Shown: piece after piece, positions 41,903 through 51,378 of the stretch | Layout of the letters: each line of letters opens with the position of its first letter | How positions within the stretch are numbered: the stretch's first letter is position 1 | Origin: Candidatus Hopanoidivorans cymbastelae | Lineage (GTDB): Bacteria; Actinomycetota; Acidimicrobiia; Acidimicrobiales; Hopanoidiivorantaceae | NCBI GenBank assembly: GCA_028283145.1 | Contig: JAPYNY010000085.1 | Coordinates: 1-52,496 of the forward strand | Length of the DNA stretch: 52,496 bases | Direction of reading: 5' to 3' | The notes under the pieces: generated by a model | Seen by the model: the letters and a program-made list of their open reading frames with translations, nothing else | The model's database searches: none | What the model was told of the DNA's origin: nothing | Translations under genes and position numbers: made by a program

Positions 41903-42220
41903 ATGGAACAAGGACAGTTTGAGACATCAATAGACATGATGGCTGAAAATCTAGATCCACCGCTACACGAAATTCTGGAAAGGATGCGTGAGATTAGTGG
42001 CTTTTACGGAGAATTTAAGGTATTAAATGCCTGTTTATCTCACGAATCGGAAATACAACCCACATCGGTCCCGGGCGAGAAGCAAGACATGGAACATACA
42101 GGTCGGCAGAGATTTTCCCTTGTTTTTGAAACAGAATTAATTGAGACAACAGAAAATCAAGCTAGAAATTCTGAAACAGCTTTTTACCCCAAAGACAAAA
42201 ACAGGGAACTACATACTTAA
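41903..42220 (+). CDS. Hypothetical small acidic protein
   Basis: A 105-residue soluble protein with a perfect AAGGAGG 8 nt before the ATG, the best ribosome site in this region. The N-terminal half is helical (FETSIDMMAENLDPPLHEILERMREI), the rest polar. No family recognised. It lies between the dead IS element and its partial second copy, so it may be cargo carried with them or a resident gene. Confidence 0.55.
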   Translation: MEQGQFETSIDMMAENLDPPLHEILERMREISGFYGEFKVLNACLSHESEIQPTSVPGEKQDMEHTGRQRFSLVFETELIETTENQARNSETAFYPKDKNRELHT

Positions 42221-42255
42221 CTTAACTTACTGGTTTTGGGTTTTTCGGGGGGGGA

Positions 42256-42534
42256 AGTCAGACCCCTTGATGATAATGGGTTTATGGCTATAATAAGGTG
42301 GATTGCAAACAGGCAGGCACGTCAGGCTGCGCGCCGTGATGGTGTGAGTGTTTTGGGGTTGTTCCCCGACGACGAGGCTGCTGAGGACTGGCTCCCTAGG
42401 TGCGCTGGCCTGATGGGGTGCTCAGCTGCGATTGCAGCAGCAGTCGGGTGTCGGTGTCTTTGCGCCGACAGATGCGGTGCCGTTGCCAGTACTACCACGG
42501 GCTCTTTTCCGTCAAGAAAAGCATTGCCATGTGG
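42256..42534 (+). mobile_element. 5' fragment of a second IS1595-like copy
   Basis: The first ~280 bp matches 40779-41060: same end (GTCAGACCCC, GATAATGG, ATGGCTAT) and same transposase start (MAIIRWIANRQARQAARRDG to EDWL). It shares the TAG-containing sequence after EDWL with the first copy and has lost one further base there. Homology stops abruptly near GTGGTGTGCC, where the broken secreted-protein gene begins on the other strand. An 8-G run precedes it. Confidence 0.75.
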
Positions 42535-43852
42535 TGTGCCGTTAATGACGATCACTCCGAAGGTGGTGTGGCAGCAACTCATCCGAACCCACGCTTGGAA
42601 CTGGCCAACGTCCACATCTATTGCGAGATTTTCTCTGGTCAGCGGGTTACGGACGTTCAGCATGTCAGCCGAGTTCAAAGCGGAAGCGAACGTTCTCAGA
42701 TATCGCCCGTCCGAACGGCACCAGAAAGTATTCGCTGTGGGCTGCCAATTCAAAGAACTCAAACGTCCGCCCAGTGCCTGAACCTATCCGCCACCGCCGA
42801 GTCCTCTCCTCTGGGATGCAAACCCGCCGAGCACGCGTTCTCAGCTGTGTCCAACCTCAACGAATTCAGATCGCCCCATGAACCGTATTGCGCCCACGCT
42901 GCTGGGATGTGAGCCATCAGATTACCATCACTGTTATATTCCACGGGTTTGTCGAACACCAGTTCGATGCTGATGACAAGCCCGGGCTCTCCGCGTCTGC
43001 TTGCGCTCGTAGCGGAGTCGTAGTACGCTAATTCAACCGACGCGTTCCCTTCGCCTGAGGGCTGATATCCAAAAATCCAGCCTGTCCTTGTATCTGGATT
43101 CTTTAGGCACAAACCCGAGGTTGTCAACTCCTCCCGCGCTTTCTACTCTGAAGTCGACGACTTGGGGAATGAGAAGCGGGTCGGCTTGCGGGCCGCGGCT
43201 TTTTGCATTCCAGCCTCTGTAACGCTCTCCACCGTTGGAGAAAACGGACGGGAACGCGTCGCGGTCTATCATTAAATGCGCAGGGGTGTTCCGCTAGCGA
43301 CTACCCACTGCTGCTGTCGGAAGCCAGATACACACCGCCGTTGCTGACCATCTGCGTTTTGACTGTGTTCTGGCCTTCGGTGAACGAACGGCAGGTATTG
43401 ACCGGGTCATTTTTAACAGCTCCGCCTGTATCGGTCCATTCGACTGTGGATAAGTCTTTCACACCAGTTCCGTTGGCGGTGGTCTGGTAGAAACCCGATG
43501 ACACTCCGTTGGTGTTGCACTCGCTGGTTCTGGCTCCACTGTTGTAGTCAAAGATCTGTATCCCGAAAGCTCCTGCCCGGTATCTGCGGTTACCTAAATT
43601 GCCGAAGGAGTTGGGCTAAGTGCTGATGCTGATGAAATCCAGCTTGTCAATATCCCAACCCTTCACTCAAGAATCCCCCATAAGGTTACCTCCACCATGT
43701 GGATCATCAGCTTGAGCGGCAGCCCTGTCAACATCCACACCGTTCGCAACAAACACCGAGACAGGCGCCAACACGACAACTAACATCGCCAAAACAACCA
43801 CAGCGCAGCCCGCACACCCCAGTCGAACTGAACGAAAAAACGCGGCAACCAC
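42535..43852 (-). pseudogene. Broken gene for a secreted protein
   Basis: Minus-strand protein-like segments in shifting phases read as one product of roughly 430 residues. First comes a signal-peptide-like region (GCAVVVLAMLVVVLAPVSVFVA, split here as about 20 hydrophobic residues after RLGC), then TGA and TAG stops, then NRRYRAGAFGIQIFDYNSG and TVEWTDTGGAVKND. A frameshift leads to RDAFPSVFSNGGERYRGWN, another to VELAYYDSATSASRR and IELVFDKPVEY, and another to LNWQPTANTFWCRSDG. It ends at the IS fragment. Beta-rich and extracellular in character; family unknown. Confidence 0.6.
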
Positions 43853-43873
43853 GCAGCCACAGGTTGCCGCGTT
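43835..43873 (-). terminator. Strong rho-independent terminator-like hairpin
   Basis: A perfect 12-bp stem, AACGCGGCAACC (43839-43850) with GGTTGCCGCGTT (43862-43873), and an 11-nt loop; on the minus strand it runs straight into T6. It overlaps the apparent start of the broken secreted-protein frame, so it may be an attenuator in its leader or the end of a lost upstream gene. Confidence 0.7.
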
Positions 43874-43897
43874 GCTGGATGGCTAAGCTGAGTTTAT

Positions 43898-44101
43898 ATG
43901 GCATTGTGCAACATCAAAACGCCGTCTGTTCTATGCCGTGACGACCTCATAGCCAAATCCGCTGGCGGCAGCTACAAGGATGAGAAGCTGCAGCTGCTGT
44001 GCGGCTCATGCAACCGCTCGCTGGAACACTTGCTTGACAGACTCATGGCGGAACGCGTGCGAAAACATAGCATGAGAACAAGTAGAATGTACTTAAGATG
44101 A
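43898..44101 (+). pseudogene. HNH endonuclease fragment
   Basis: A 67-residue frame with the second half of an HNH motif: CRDDLIAKSAGGSYKDEKLQLLCGSCNR (shown here in parts: SAGGSYKDEKLQLL, CGSCNR). The expected first His is Asp (DDLI instead of DHI), and the upstream zinc cysteine pair and downstream lysine helix are missing or altered. Probably the remains of a phage- or IS-borne HNH nuclease. Confidence 0.55.
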
Positions 44102-44165
44102 ATAAGCCTCACTAATGCATTTGCTGGGGTGATTTCATGAGATTTCATTAGACTAGGCAATTGTG

Positions 44166-45506
44166 ATGAGTTCATTAAAAGCAAATATTGAATTTCTAGA
44201 TCCACCAAGGGTGCCAATGGTTTCGGACATCCCTCTGTTTCCGGAGCGACACGCGATTTACAATGCGAATCGTCTTTTAAATATATCGTCCATAACCAGT
44301 GATGATAAATATACTTATTATAGAACGAAAAGTATGTATAAAGGCAATTGGGTAGGATGCCTTGTCAAAGGGAGTTTGATAAAAGAATTTGACGAGCATA
44401 TATTCAAATCATTATCATTTGATTTTGAGCATGCGAAACAATGGAGTGCCCCCAAAACACTTCGATTTCCTTCCACTGGAAAGTTATCGCTGGAATATGC
44501 TGTCAACTATCTGACCATAGTAAGACTCATTTATAACTTGGGCGTCAACAGACCATCAGACTTGATATCTATACAAGGGAAATTGGTAGATGGAAGTCCA
44601 GTGGAATTATTATTGTTCACTCCTCGCATGAGTATGAACAGATCAAAGGCACTAGATATACCTGTCCAAGATGAAATATTTTTTAGTTTTGATGACATTG
44701 GTGGGGAAAAAGGTTTGTTTGAGATAGTATCAGCTTTTGTGCCAGAAAATGGGAAATATAGTGAAGCATTCAACGCTCTGTTTGGAACTGTTCTGAAGTA
44801 TTATATTGAAATGGAATCAGAGTATGATTTGCTGCAAAATCAATATGAATTGATAAAGCGGTGCTTGCTAGAGAAAAAAGCTGATGAAAACTCTTCTTAT
44901 AAACTGCTGTGTGAATTTCTTTATTCAGATGACTTCTATCCATTTATTAATTTATTTGAATGCGACACCACACCCCAAAAAATGTTGCAGTGTTGGCTGG
45001 AAAGGATTAATAAAATGAGGAACAAAACCGCGCACCATGATTATCAATGGTTCTCTGAAACAGAAAATCTAGATATAGACGGTAGAGTTGCATCTTTTTT
45101 AGCTTTCCAAATTTTGTTTGTTGTGTTTGTTCTAAAGAAAACGCTTTGTGCAAACCAGCTAGATTTTCTTAGGAAAACAGTGTCATTCAAGCATGCAAGA
45201 GTAGGTATTAGAACTGTAGTGGCTCATGCACGACTACTAGACCCTACGAAACACTTTGTGGATAATCATTTTAATATCACAATTGAACAGAAGGAAAATT
45301 GGTTGAATATTATTTATAAGTGCAAGACATGCGGAGAAAAACTGAAATGCTTCTATAATGATTCACAAGGAACGATACGAATAGAGGCGTTCGGAGAGCA
45401 TGAAAAATATCCTCTTGTAGATAAAGCTCAATCATGTGAAGTTGCAAAAATGGTTGAACATCAGAACAGACACTATAAAAAGGATGGGTTTCCAACTTGG
45501 ATTTAG
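44166..45506 (+). CDS. HEPN-domain protein, ApeA-like candidate defence ribonuclease
   Basis: A 446-residue A+T-rich gene. The C-terminal part contains MRNKTAHH, an R-N-x3-H signature of HEPN ribonucleases (Arg about residue 285, His about 290), on a helix after CWLERINK. The N-terminal region (KGNWVGCLVKGSL, SLSFDFEHAKQW) resembles the beta-rich sensor domain of ApeA abortive-infection proteins. A late CKTCGEKL may bind zinc. ATG 44166 is used; a GTG three bases earlier is possible. The ribonuclease role is inferred from the motif. It sits between mobile-element debris and a restriction-modification gene, a defence-island context. Confidence 0.65.
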   Translation: MSSLKANIEFLDPPRVPMVSDIPLFPERHAIYNANRLLNISSITSDDKYTYYRTKSMYKGNWVGCLVKGSLIKEFDEHIFKSLSFDFEHAKQWSAPKTLRFPSTGKLSLEYAVNYLTIVRLIYNLGVNRPSDLISIQGKLVDGSPVELLLFTPRMSMNRSKALDIPVQDEIFFSFDDIGGEKGLFEIVSAFVPENGKYSEAFNALFGTVLKYYIEMESEYDLLQNQYELIKRCLLEKKADENSSYKLLCEFLYSDDFYPFINLFECDTTPQKMLQCWLERINKMRNKTAHHDYQWFSETENLDIDGRVASFLAFQILFVVFVLKKTLCANQLDFLRKTVSFKHARVGIRTVVAHARLLDPTKHFVDNHFNITIEQKENWLNIIYKCKTCGEKLKCFYNDSQGTIRIEAFGEHEKYPLVDKAQSCEVAKMVEHQNRHYKKDGFPTWI

Positions 45507-45525
45507 GTGATAAATTCATATCAGG

Positions 45526-47848
45526 TCATAGCGCGGCTTTGTGGTAGATGTCGCACATGTGACTGAAATCTATGTTGCCTTGGCTGTCGGTTGGGAGGTG
45601 TATTCGTAAGGCTTCAAGCCCGGTTTTGGAGAATTTGCGGGCGTAATCGAACCGCCATTTTTCAGCGTTGATGGCAGTGCACACAAATACGGCTAGAGGT
45701 TTCTGGTTGTATGGGGGTTTGAGTGTTACCGCCCAGACGTCAGAGTTGGCTGCGAATTCATAATCGTGGTAAGCGGCGTAGCAGCAGCCGCCGTTCGAGG
45801 AGATGGTAACAGTGCCTTGGGCGTAGACCTTATCGCATTTGCCTTCGTCCACGAACGTGGATACAGCGTTTTCGGTTTCGCTGCAAGAAATCAGAGGCAT
45901 GTCTCCTAACGGCAGGTTTTTGTTGCGTCCGCTTCTGCCTTTCTCATAGGTTTCGAGTATGTCAGTCAGCAGCACTGCTTTTGTGGATGCCAAAGGAGAG
46001 TCCTCTGCCTTCAAGTTTTCGTGGCGGGCGCGTTTGTGGTTGCCGTCTGAGACGCTTTGAAGCGTTTGTCGTAGGTTCACTGCTGAGCTGGTGCGGTTGC
46101 GTCCGATATAGTACTCAGGAGCGAAACTGACAACCCGGCTGGTAAATTCTGCGGTCTCCGTCACATCTTTGCCAACCTCGATTTTTTCTTCTGCAATTGC
46201 CGAGATATCCAGCGGCTGGCAGTCTATTTTCTTGTCCGCCAGTTGTGGAGTTCTCGCTAGTGTCACGAAATTCCTCACAGCGTCGCAAACTTCTTGGAGG
46301 TTGCCCGTCTTTGATGTTTGCGGTTTAGCCAATTTACTTCTCACGATGTCGTCGTCCAGCATTGCCCAGACGACCTTGTCTCCGGGCTGGTGTGGTCTGT
46401 GCGCTTTTATCACCGCCCCGTAAGTACCGGCCTTGACATGAGGATAGAACAACTTCGGCGGGAAATGCACCACAGCTTTCAGCGTGTGCTTTTTCAGTAG
46501 ATTTGCGCGCCACACAGCACCTCCCCGGTTGCTTGTCTGCGAGTTGAGAAGCGATTTGGGAAGCACTGAGAAAAGCAGACCACCTTCTTTCATGTCAGCG
46601 AGCGCACGGTCTACGAACTTGTGCTCAAAATCCTCAGGCATAGAAAACGGGGGATTCATCAGAACTTTAGTCGGCTTCACACCGCCTAGGGGGTGTGCGA
46701 GACCGTCAGCTTCGACGATGTTGCTAGACCCGTCGCCTCGGAAAATCATGTTCACAATAGCGAGCGCAGCTATAGATGCGTCTTGTTCTATACCGTAGAG
46801 ATTATCTGTCTTGAAGCTATCCACGTCTCCGCCTGCGTCTATGATCTTGTCTAGAGCCGCGACTAGGAACCCTCCCGTCCCGCAAGCAGGGTCAAACACA
46901 ATGTCGTTTTGCTGCACATCCGCAGCTTCAGCCGCGAACCGGGTTATGTGCCTAGGAGTGAACACGATGCCATGCTCTTTGGCGTCGTTGGCGTACTTCA
47001 AGAATTCCTCGTAGAACTCTCCTAGGATATCACGACCGGCGCTTATCGCCGAGCCTATGTTCAACTCGCGCAGCGACTCCGCTATTTTCTGCAGCACTCC
47101 ACGGTGGCGGCTGTGGTTCTCATCAGTCGGGGGGGGGTAATCTTTATCTGCTCAAAAAACTCCGGCTTGCCGTGCTGACGCAATTTCTGCTCCGCGCGGG
47201 TGTTCAAATCGGCAATAAGCGTCAAAGGTTGTCGCTCAACTGCATCCCAGGGTCCTGTACCACCGCTAAAAGCAGGCAAGCGAGCACGCCAGCGCGGTTG
47301 CGTTTATTGATGGAACCGCTGTGAAGCAGCTCGTTGATCCTGCTTGTAGCACTCACGAACTCGAAATCGCCCAACTGGAAATCCGAGCTGTCCGCACCGC
47401 CGGATGCCAAAGCGCTCAGTATCTGCCCACGGGTCAAAAAACCAGTGGAGACACGCCCGTTGATTGTATGAGGTTGCCACGCTCCATCCACCAGCACACG
47501 CGTTTCCACATAGCGGGTCGTGTCATCAGAACCGGCGACTCCTGAAACGACAGGGCACAACACTCCTGAGCTGTTCGCCACATCAGCTACACCTTGAGCC
47601 TGGGAGACAGCTTTGCCTATATCACCGGGAGATGCTTTCGCTTCTATAACCCAAAAAACATCAGAGTCCACCTTGACTACACAATCAGGCACCCGCCCCG
47701 ACAATGCCGTTTTTAACTTGCTGTTCCGATGTGCTTCGTGCTGCTCATACACGACACCGTTTTTATCAGGGTTGGAAGTGTCCCACCCCTTAGCTTTTAA
47801 CTGGTCGTATATGTAACGATACGTTCTGGTCTCACTTAAGGTTCCCAT
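45526..47848 (-). pseudogene. Fused restriction-modification gene, off by two one-base losses (possible phase variation)
   Basis: Type I/IIG-like single polypeptide on the minus strand. ATG 47848 (GGAGGG upstream) begins a nuclease domain with CVVKVDSDVFWVIEAKAS (PD-ExK type), running to about 47222. The methylase part has HGIVFTPRHITRF, FDPACGTGGFL (SAM motif I) and MNPPFSMP (N6-adenine motif IV), then a C-terminal target-recognition region to 45526. The phases are broken twice: restoring one T in CTTTGACG near 47225 and one C in the C9 tract at 47129-47137 (minus strand) gives a continuous protein of about 774 residues. As read, the methylase part has no nuclease domain and the protein ends early. 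Confidence 0.75.
47129..47137. repeat. Nine-G tract inside the restriction-modification gene
   Basis: Nine G on the plus strand. With ten, the phase reading FFEQIKITPP would run on through PTDENHSRHRG into the methylase; with nine it ends at a TAG within 20 codons. Confidence 0.75.
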
Positions 47849-48228
47849 CACACCGTGCCCTCCCAAAATAGACAAAGATGATATGAGACTTTACCACATC
47901 TGGAACCTGCGTGCTGAAACAACAGCCCCCAGCACCGCCAAGCGGAATGGACACTACTGAAGTGCCCGGCAGGGACAGGTCTTATTGCATAACCAAGCGA
48001 AGGGGATGCTAGATGAGCCTTACCAAGTTTCAAGGCTGGCTGTCTCAGCTGTTGCTATGTGTATGGTGACGGCAGCCCGCTTCGACAACGACAGAGACAC
48101 TGCTACGCCTGCGCCCACCACTATGGTCGCGCCGTTTTAAACCGAGCCGGTGCAGACTGCTAAGTCAACTCCCGGCCTGCCTATAAACCCTTAATAAAAA
48201 AGACCTACACATGCAGGATATTTGGGTT
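47849..48228. other. Gap with a possible secreted-protein remnant
   Basis: No supported gene. A plus-strand stretch near 48026-48140 reads like a decayed signal peptide and linker (LAVSAVAMCMVTAARF, then Thr/Ala/Pro-rich) but is interrupted and very short. Confidence 0.3.
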
Positions 48229-48519
48229 TCAATTGCTGTGCACGTAAGCGATTACAGAACGAAGATTAATGAGATGTTGAATCTCTTCAGCGTGTGAATT
48301 AAGCTGATTCTTCAAATTTTCAAGTGCAGCATAAAATTCCGAATCCTCTTCTATGAACTTGCTAGCCCAGACATCGTCGCCACCTGAGGAGTGACAACTC
48401 GCACTTAGCGCGACTCCTACTTCCGAAGGGAATTGCTCTTTGAGTACTTTTAAGAACTCTTGAATTACGTCAGTATAACCCTGAAGGATTTTACGATTCT
48501 GCTCAGTCTTGTCTATCAT
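48229..48519 (-). CDS. Hypothetical helical protein
   Basis: A 96-residue, mostly helical, soluble protein (KILQGYTDVIQEFLKVLKEQF and FYAALENLKNQLNSHAEEI) with a Ser/Gly-rich turn CHSSGGDD in the middle. It follows 48576-48860 on the same strand after 56 nt, so they may be co-transcribed. A+T-rich. No family recognised; small paired genes next to defence loci are often toxin-antitoxin or accessory factors, but nothing here proves that. Confidence 0.5.
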   Translation of the reverse strand: MIDKTEQNRKILQGYTDVIQEFLKVLKEQFPSEVGVALSASCHSSGGDDVWASKFIEEDSEFYAALENLKNQLNSHAEEIQHLINLRSVIAYVHSN

Positions 48520-48575
48520 ATTATTATTGCCTATCTGCTTCGTATTGGATTGTCTACTTATGGGAAAACATTACG

Positions 48576-48860
48576 TTATGATACGACTACAGGTATTCCA
48601 CCAGTGCCTTCCTCGTCTGTATCCTGTGGGATTAGTCCAAGACGCTTGGCCACAGACATACGCTCCTGAGCTATACTACGCCATTTAGGTAGGATATCTC
48701 CCCAGCCTGAAACTTTACGTTCAATAGCTGTAAAAAGCTGATCTTCAACTAGCAAAAGTCGCGCGTAGTCTTCAACCATATGTTTATCCACTTCTTCAAG
48801 TCGGTCTTCTAACTGCTCTTCAGTTTCTTCCACAAAATCTTCTAGTTTCTTGATAGGCAT
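48576..48860 (-). CDS. Hypothetical coiled-coil protein
   Basis: A 94-residue protein starting at ATG 48860 with a strong GGGAGGAATAA upstream. The first 35 residues are a Glu-rich probable coiled coil (VEETEEQLEDRLEEVDKHM), the rest a basic helix and an acidic tail (DTDEEGTGG). No family recognised. First of a possible two-gene unit with 48229-48519. Confidence 0.55.
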   Translation of the reverse strand: MPIKKLEDFVEETEEQLEDRLEEVDKHMVEDYARLLLVEDQLFTAIERKVSGWGDILPKWRSIAQERMSVAKRLGLIPQDTDEEGTGGIPVVVS

Positions 48861-49037
48861 TTATTCCTCCCTTGAATATTGTTAAGTTGATATTTTGCCT
48901 TCCTTCAGTATATCAAAGCTCAATGAGTTTCACAACCCTTAGGCAATAAAAATTTGGCCTTCTTTGAAGTCATAGGCCGAAGTGCTAAAAGCCGTAGCTA
49001 TAAGCGTTTGTTGCCGAAATAGTTTAGCAGATATTGT

Positions 49038-49463
49038 CTAGTTCGGGAATGTGAGCAGATCTTGGACGGTGTAGATACGCTGACCGCATGGGAACAGCTC
49101 ATAGGTTTTACCGGCTAAAGCCTGATCTCTCTTGGGGAGAATGCTGAGGAACAGGTCAGTGGTTCCGCGGAGTGTGAAAGCTTCCTCACAGTTGGCGAAC
49201 CGATCTCCTTCTATGCTTGAAGTTCCGTCCAACTCTTTATCGGTGCCGTCTTCCCAGATGAGCACGCTCATCCCGTGTGGAGAGCCGCGTTGGTATTTAC
49301 TGGCGTCAGATCCAGTGTAGCAGTGGGCTACCAGTCCGACCCGTTCAGAAACCGCGAAGAACATGGGCAGTGGGTCGTCATTATCCGCTATGCCACCCAA
49401 GACCGCCAACGCGACCTGCCCGAAGAATGCGGAGACGCCACCCCCCAGACAGTCGCGCCGCAA
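49038..49463 (-). CDS. Hypothetical protein, uncertain
   Basis: A 141-codon frame from TTG 49463 (GGAG about 11 nt upstream), or about 108 codons from ATG 49364. The segment GMSVLIWEDGTDKEL to FTLRGTTDLFLSILPKRD looks protein-like. It competes with an opposite-strand frame over 49275-49463, so at most one of the two is real there. No family recognised. Confidence 0.35.
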   Translation of the reverse strand: MRRDCLGGGVSAFFGQVALAVLGGIADNDDPLPMFFAVSERVGLVAHCYTGSDASKYQRGSPHGMSVLIWEDGTDKELDGTSSIEGDRFANCEEAFTLRGTTDLFLSILPKRDQALAGKTYELFPCGQRIYTVQDLLTFPN

Positions 49464-50237
49464 CGATACAACTCCAACAAACTAGGCACCCTGCTCACAT
49501 CAGGTCTGTGGTAAGCCGACCAGAACAGCCCCCTCATCGTCTGGACTGAACATTCCAGCTGGTACGCTGCGAACACCGGTGCTCCCATCTGGGAACCCCG
49601 ATGGTACTTCTCCGACCAGCAGCTCGACTTCCCAGGCTTCGGCCCGGCAGGCACGCTCGCGTCCTACGAAATACCCGACAGCTCGCAATCCCAGCCAGAC
49701 CCTGCCACAGCCCCGGCTGTCGGAGACACGATCTGGCTGTACGGCGAACATACTGAAGTCGAAAGCATGGGCGTCAACACCGAGTGACACGCTGTGCGCA
49801 TCAACGGACGGCCAGTAGTCCGCTTAGAAGACCACGAAATGGCCCTAGTGAACATAGTCGTCTACGACCGCTCAGACTGGGTGGAACCCATCGGCATCCG
49901 ACAACAGATATACAACTGCAACCGCTACGACCTCGTGCCGTTCGACCAGGCATGCCCCGACTGGCTGGAGACCGCCGACCCGAAACCCGCGGACAGCCAA
50001 TGCCCAGTCTTCACGACCACCCAATGCCGCCCCATCATAGACTGCTCACAACCCGGCTGGTACTGCCTAGCCGCCCAACAAAGAGGCTGGGGCATAGACG
50101 AATTCGACTGGCTCGCCCACCGCGACCTGCGAATAGGCTTCCAACACCGTCTCCCCAGATGGCAAGCCAACGTCTCCACCCTAGGCCACACCAACCCAAC
50201 CCGCAGAAACATGCCCAGATGCAGCCCCGCAGCATAA
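49275..50237 (+). pseudogene. Broken hypothetical gene, one phase with two stops
   Basis: A single plus-strand phase reads as protein across a TAA (49512) and a TGA (49785): SDPFRNREEHGQWVVIIRYA, then LIVWTEHSSWYAANTGAPIW, GDTIWLYGEHTEVESMGV, then VRINGRPVVRLEDHEMALV, DRSDWVEPIGIRQQIYNC and a C-terminus rich in Trp and Cys. The TGA sits where a Trp codon would fit. The true 5' end is unclear. Family unknown; perhaps a secreted or phage-structural protein. Confidence 0.45.
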
Positions 50238-50286
50238 GCTAAACGCAAACACCCGACAGAGCGGCACGAACCGCAGAAAGACAGCC

Positions 50287-50628
50287 GTGGAAGTCAAATT
50301 CGCAAACAGGAGACTAGAGAGACTTGTCAGCAACTATAGGCAACTGGTACGAGACTACGGAACCGCAGTCGCAAAAGCAGTCCCAAAAAAAATCGACGAC
50401 TTGAGATCGGCGGAAAACATAGCCGACTACATACTGAACTATCCAGGCAAGTCCAAAGAACTTACCGACAGCTTCAAAGGCCAATTCTCAGTACGCCTTG
50501 ACGACAAAGTGAGGCTCGTGTTCTCACCGAACGAGCAGGAGACACCCCGGAAACCAGACGGCGGGCTGGACTGGCACAGAATCACAAAAATAGTCATAAC
50601 AGCAATTGTGGACTATCACCTTGGATGA
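50287..50628 (+). CDS. HigB-like RelE-family toxin
   Basis: A 113-residue member of the RelE/ParE superfamily, HigB (plasmid maintenance killer) subgroup, whose members cleave mRNA on the ribosome. The helical N-terminus (LERLVSNYRQLVRDYG), the AENIADYILNYPGKSKEL turn and the strand pair GQFSVRLDDKVRLVF are typical. Toxin-first order with a helix-turn-helix antitoxin 29 nt downstream is the hallmark of higBA. GTG start with AGAAAG upstream. Confidence 0.82.
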   Translation: MEVKFANRRLERLVSNYRQLVRDYGTAVAKAVPKKIDDLRSAENIADYILNYPGKSKELTDSFKGQFSVRLDDKVRLVFSPNEQETPRKPDGGLDWHRITKIVITAIVDYHLG

Positions 50629-50657
50629 CATGCTAAGCTTTGCACAGGAGAAAAAAC

Positions 50658-51056
50658 ATGAGTGAACAAAACAGCATCAACTACGACTGCGTCATTCCCG
50701 ACGACGGGAGAACCCTTGGAGAAGTTCTTGCTGGGCCGCTTTATCCGTTTGACCCGGACAAATGCGACTGGTATGTCATCCCCGGAGCAACTCTAGAGGA
50801 TCTGATGGAAGAACGCAACCTGACCGTCGCTGAAACGGCCGCCCGAAGCGGTCTTTCGCCTGCGACAATCTGGGGTGTGCTCACAGCCGAGATAGCGATA
50901 ACCGAAGAAATCGCAGTTGGCTTGGAAAAAGGGACAGGCATATCATCCCGAGGGTGGCTGAAAAAGCAAAGCAACTACGAAAGGCAAAAAACCCGCCTGG
51001 ACACAAAACAACAGCAGCAGACAAGCCAAACGCTACGAGCCGCGGCGGCTCTATAA
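50658..51056 (+). CDS. HigA-like antitoxin (XRE helix-turn-helix)
   Basis: A 132-residue partner of the upstream toxin. Residues 43-95 hold the HTH: PGATLEDLMEERNLTVAE, SGLSPATIWGVL, then ITEEIAVGLEKGTGISSRGWL, matching the HigA/VapI pattern. A CAGGAG box precedes ATG 50658. The first 40 residues and the Gln/Thr-rich tail are longer than in minimal HigA proteins. It likely neutralises the toxin and represses the operon. Confidence 0.82.
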   Translation: MSEQNSINYDCVIPDDGRTLGEVLAGPLYPFDPDKCDWYVIPGATLEDLMEERNLTVAETAARSGLSPATIWGVLTAEIAITEEIAVGLEKGTGISSRGWLKKQSNYERQKTRLDTKQQQQTSQTLRAAAAL

Positions 51057-51378
51057 ACAAGCGCAACTATTGAAGATGCTGCACAGCGGGGGGGAAAACC
51101 GAACCTATGGCGCCGCCTCGACAGGACAGCAGGTTGCTGCCACCTCGCCACGCCAAGTTGTGTCTGGAGAACAAACCATTCTTGTCTGCCCTGACCAGCT
51201 AATCTCTTAGCCGCCGCCGCTTCTGCAGAGCCCAGACACCCGCACCCCAGGCACCCGCACAGAAAAAAGTTGGCGGGCCCGGCTGCGGCAGGATTTCATA
51301 CCCGCATCTCCCAGAAACACAGCACAAATGCCGCTACTGGGCGGAGTTGAAGCTTACCCCTAAACCGGGCCAGTGCCG
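51057..51378. other. Intergenic stretch, nothing recognised
   Basis: Between the HigA-like gene and tRNA-Thr. It contains a 7-G run at 51088-51094 and no supported gene. Confidence 0.4.

Noticed and set aside
40805-50237. TAG (or other stop) reassignment, suggested by many in-frame TAGs in the IS transposase and other island genes
   Set aside because: TAG is used as the natural stop of core genes such as recA, and island lesions include TGA, TAA and frameshifts. The TAGs replace different amino acids (Gln, Trp and others), so ordinary decay explains them.
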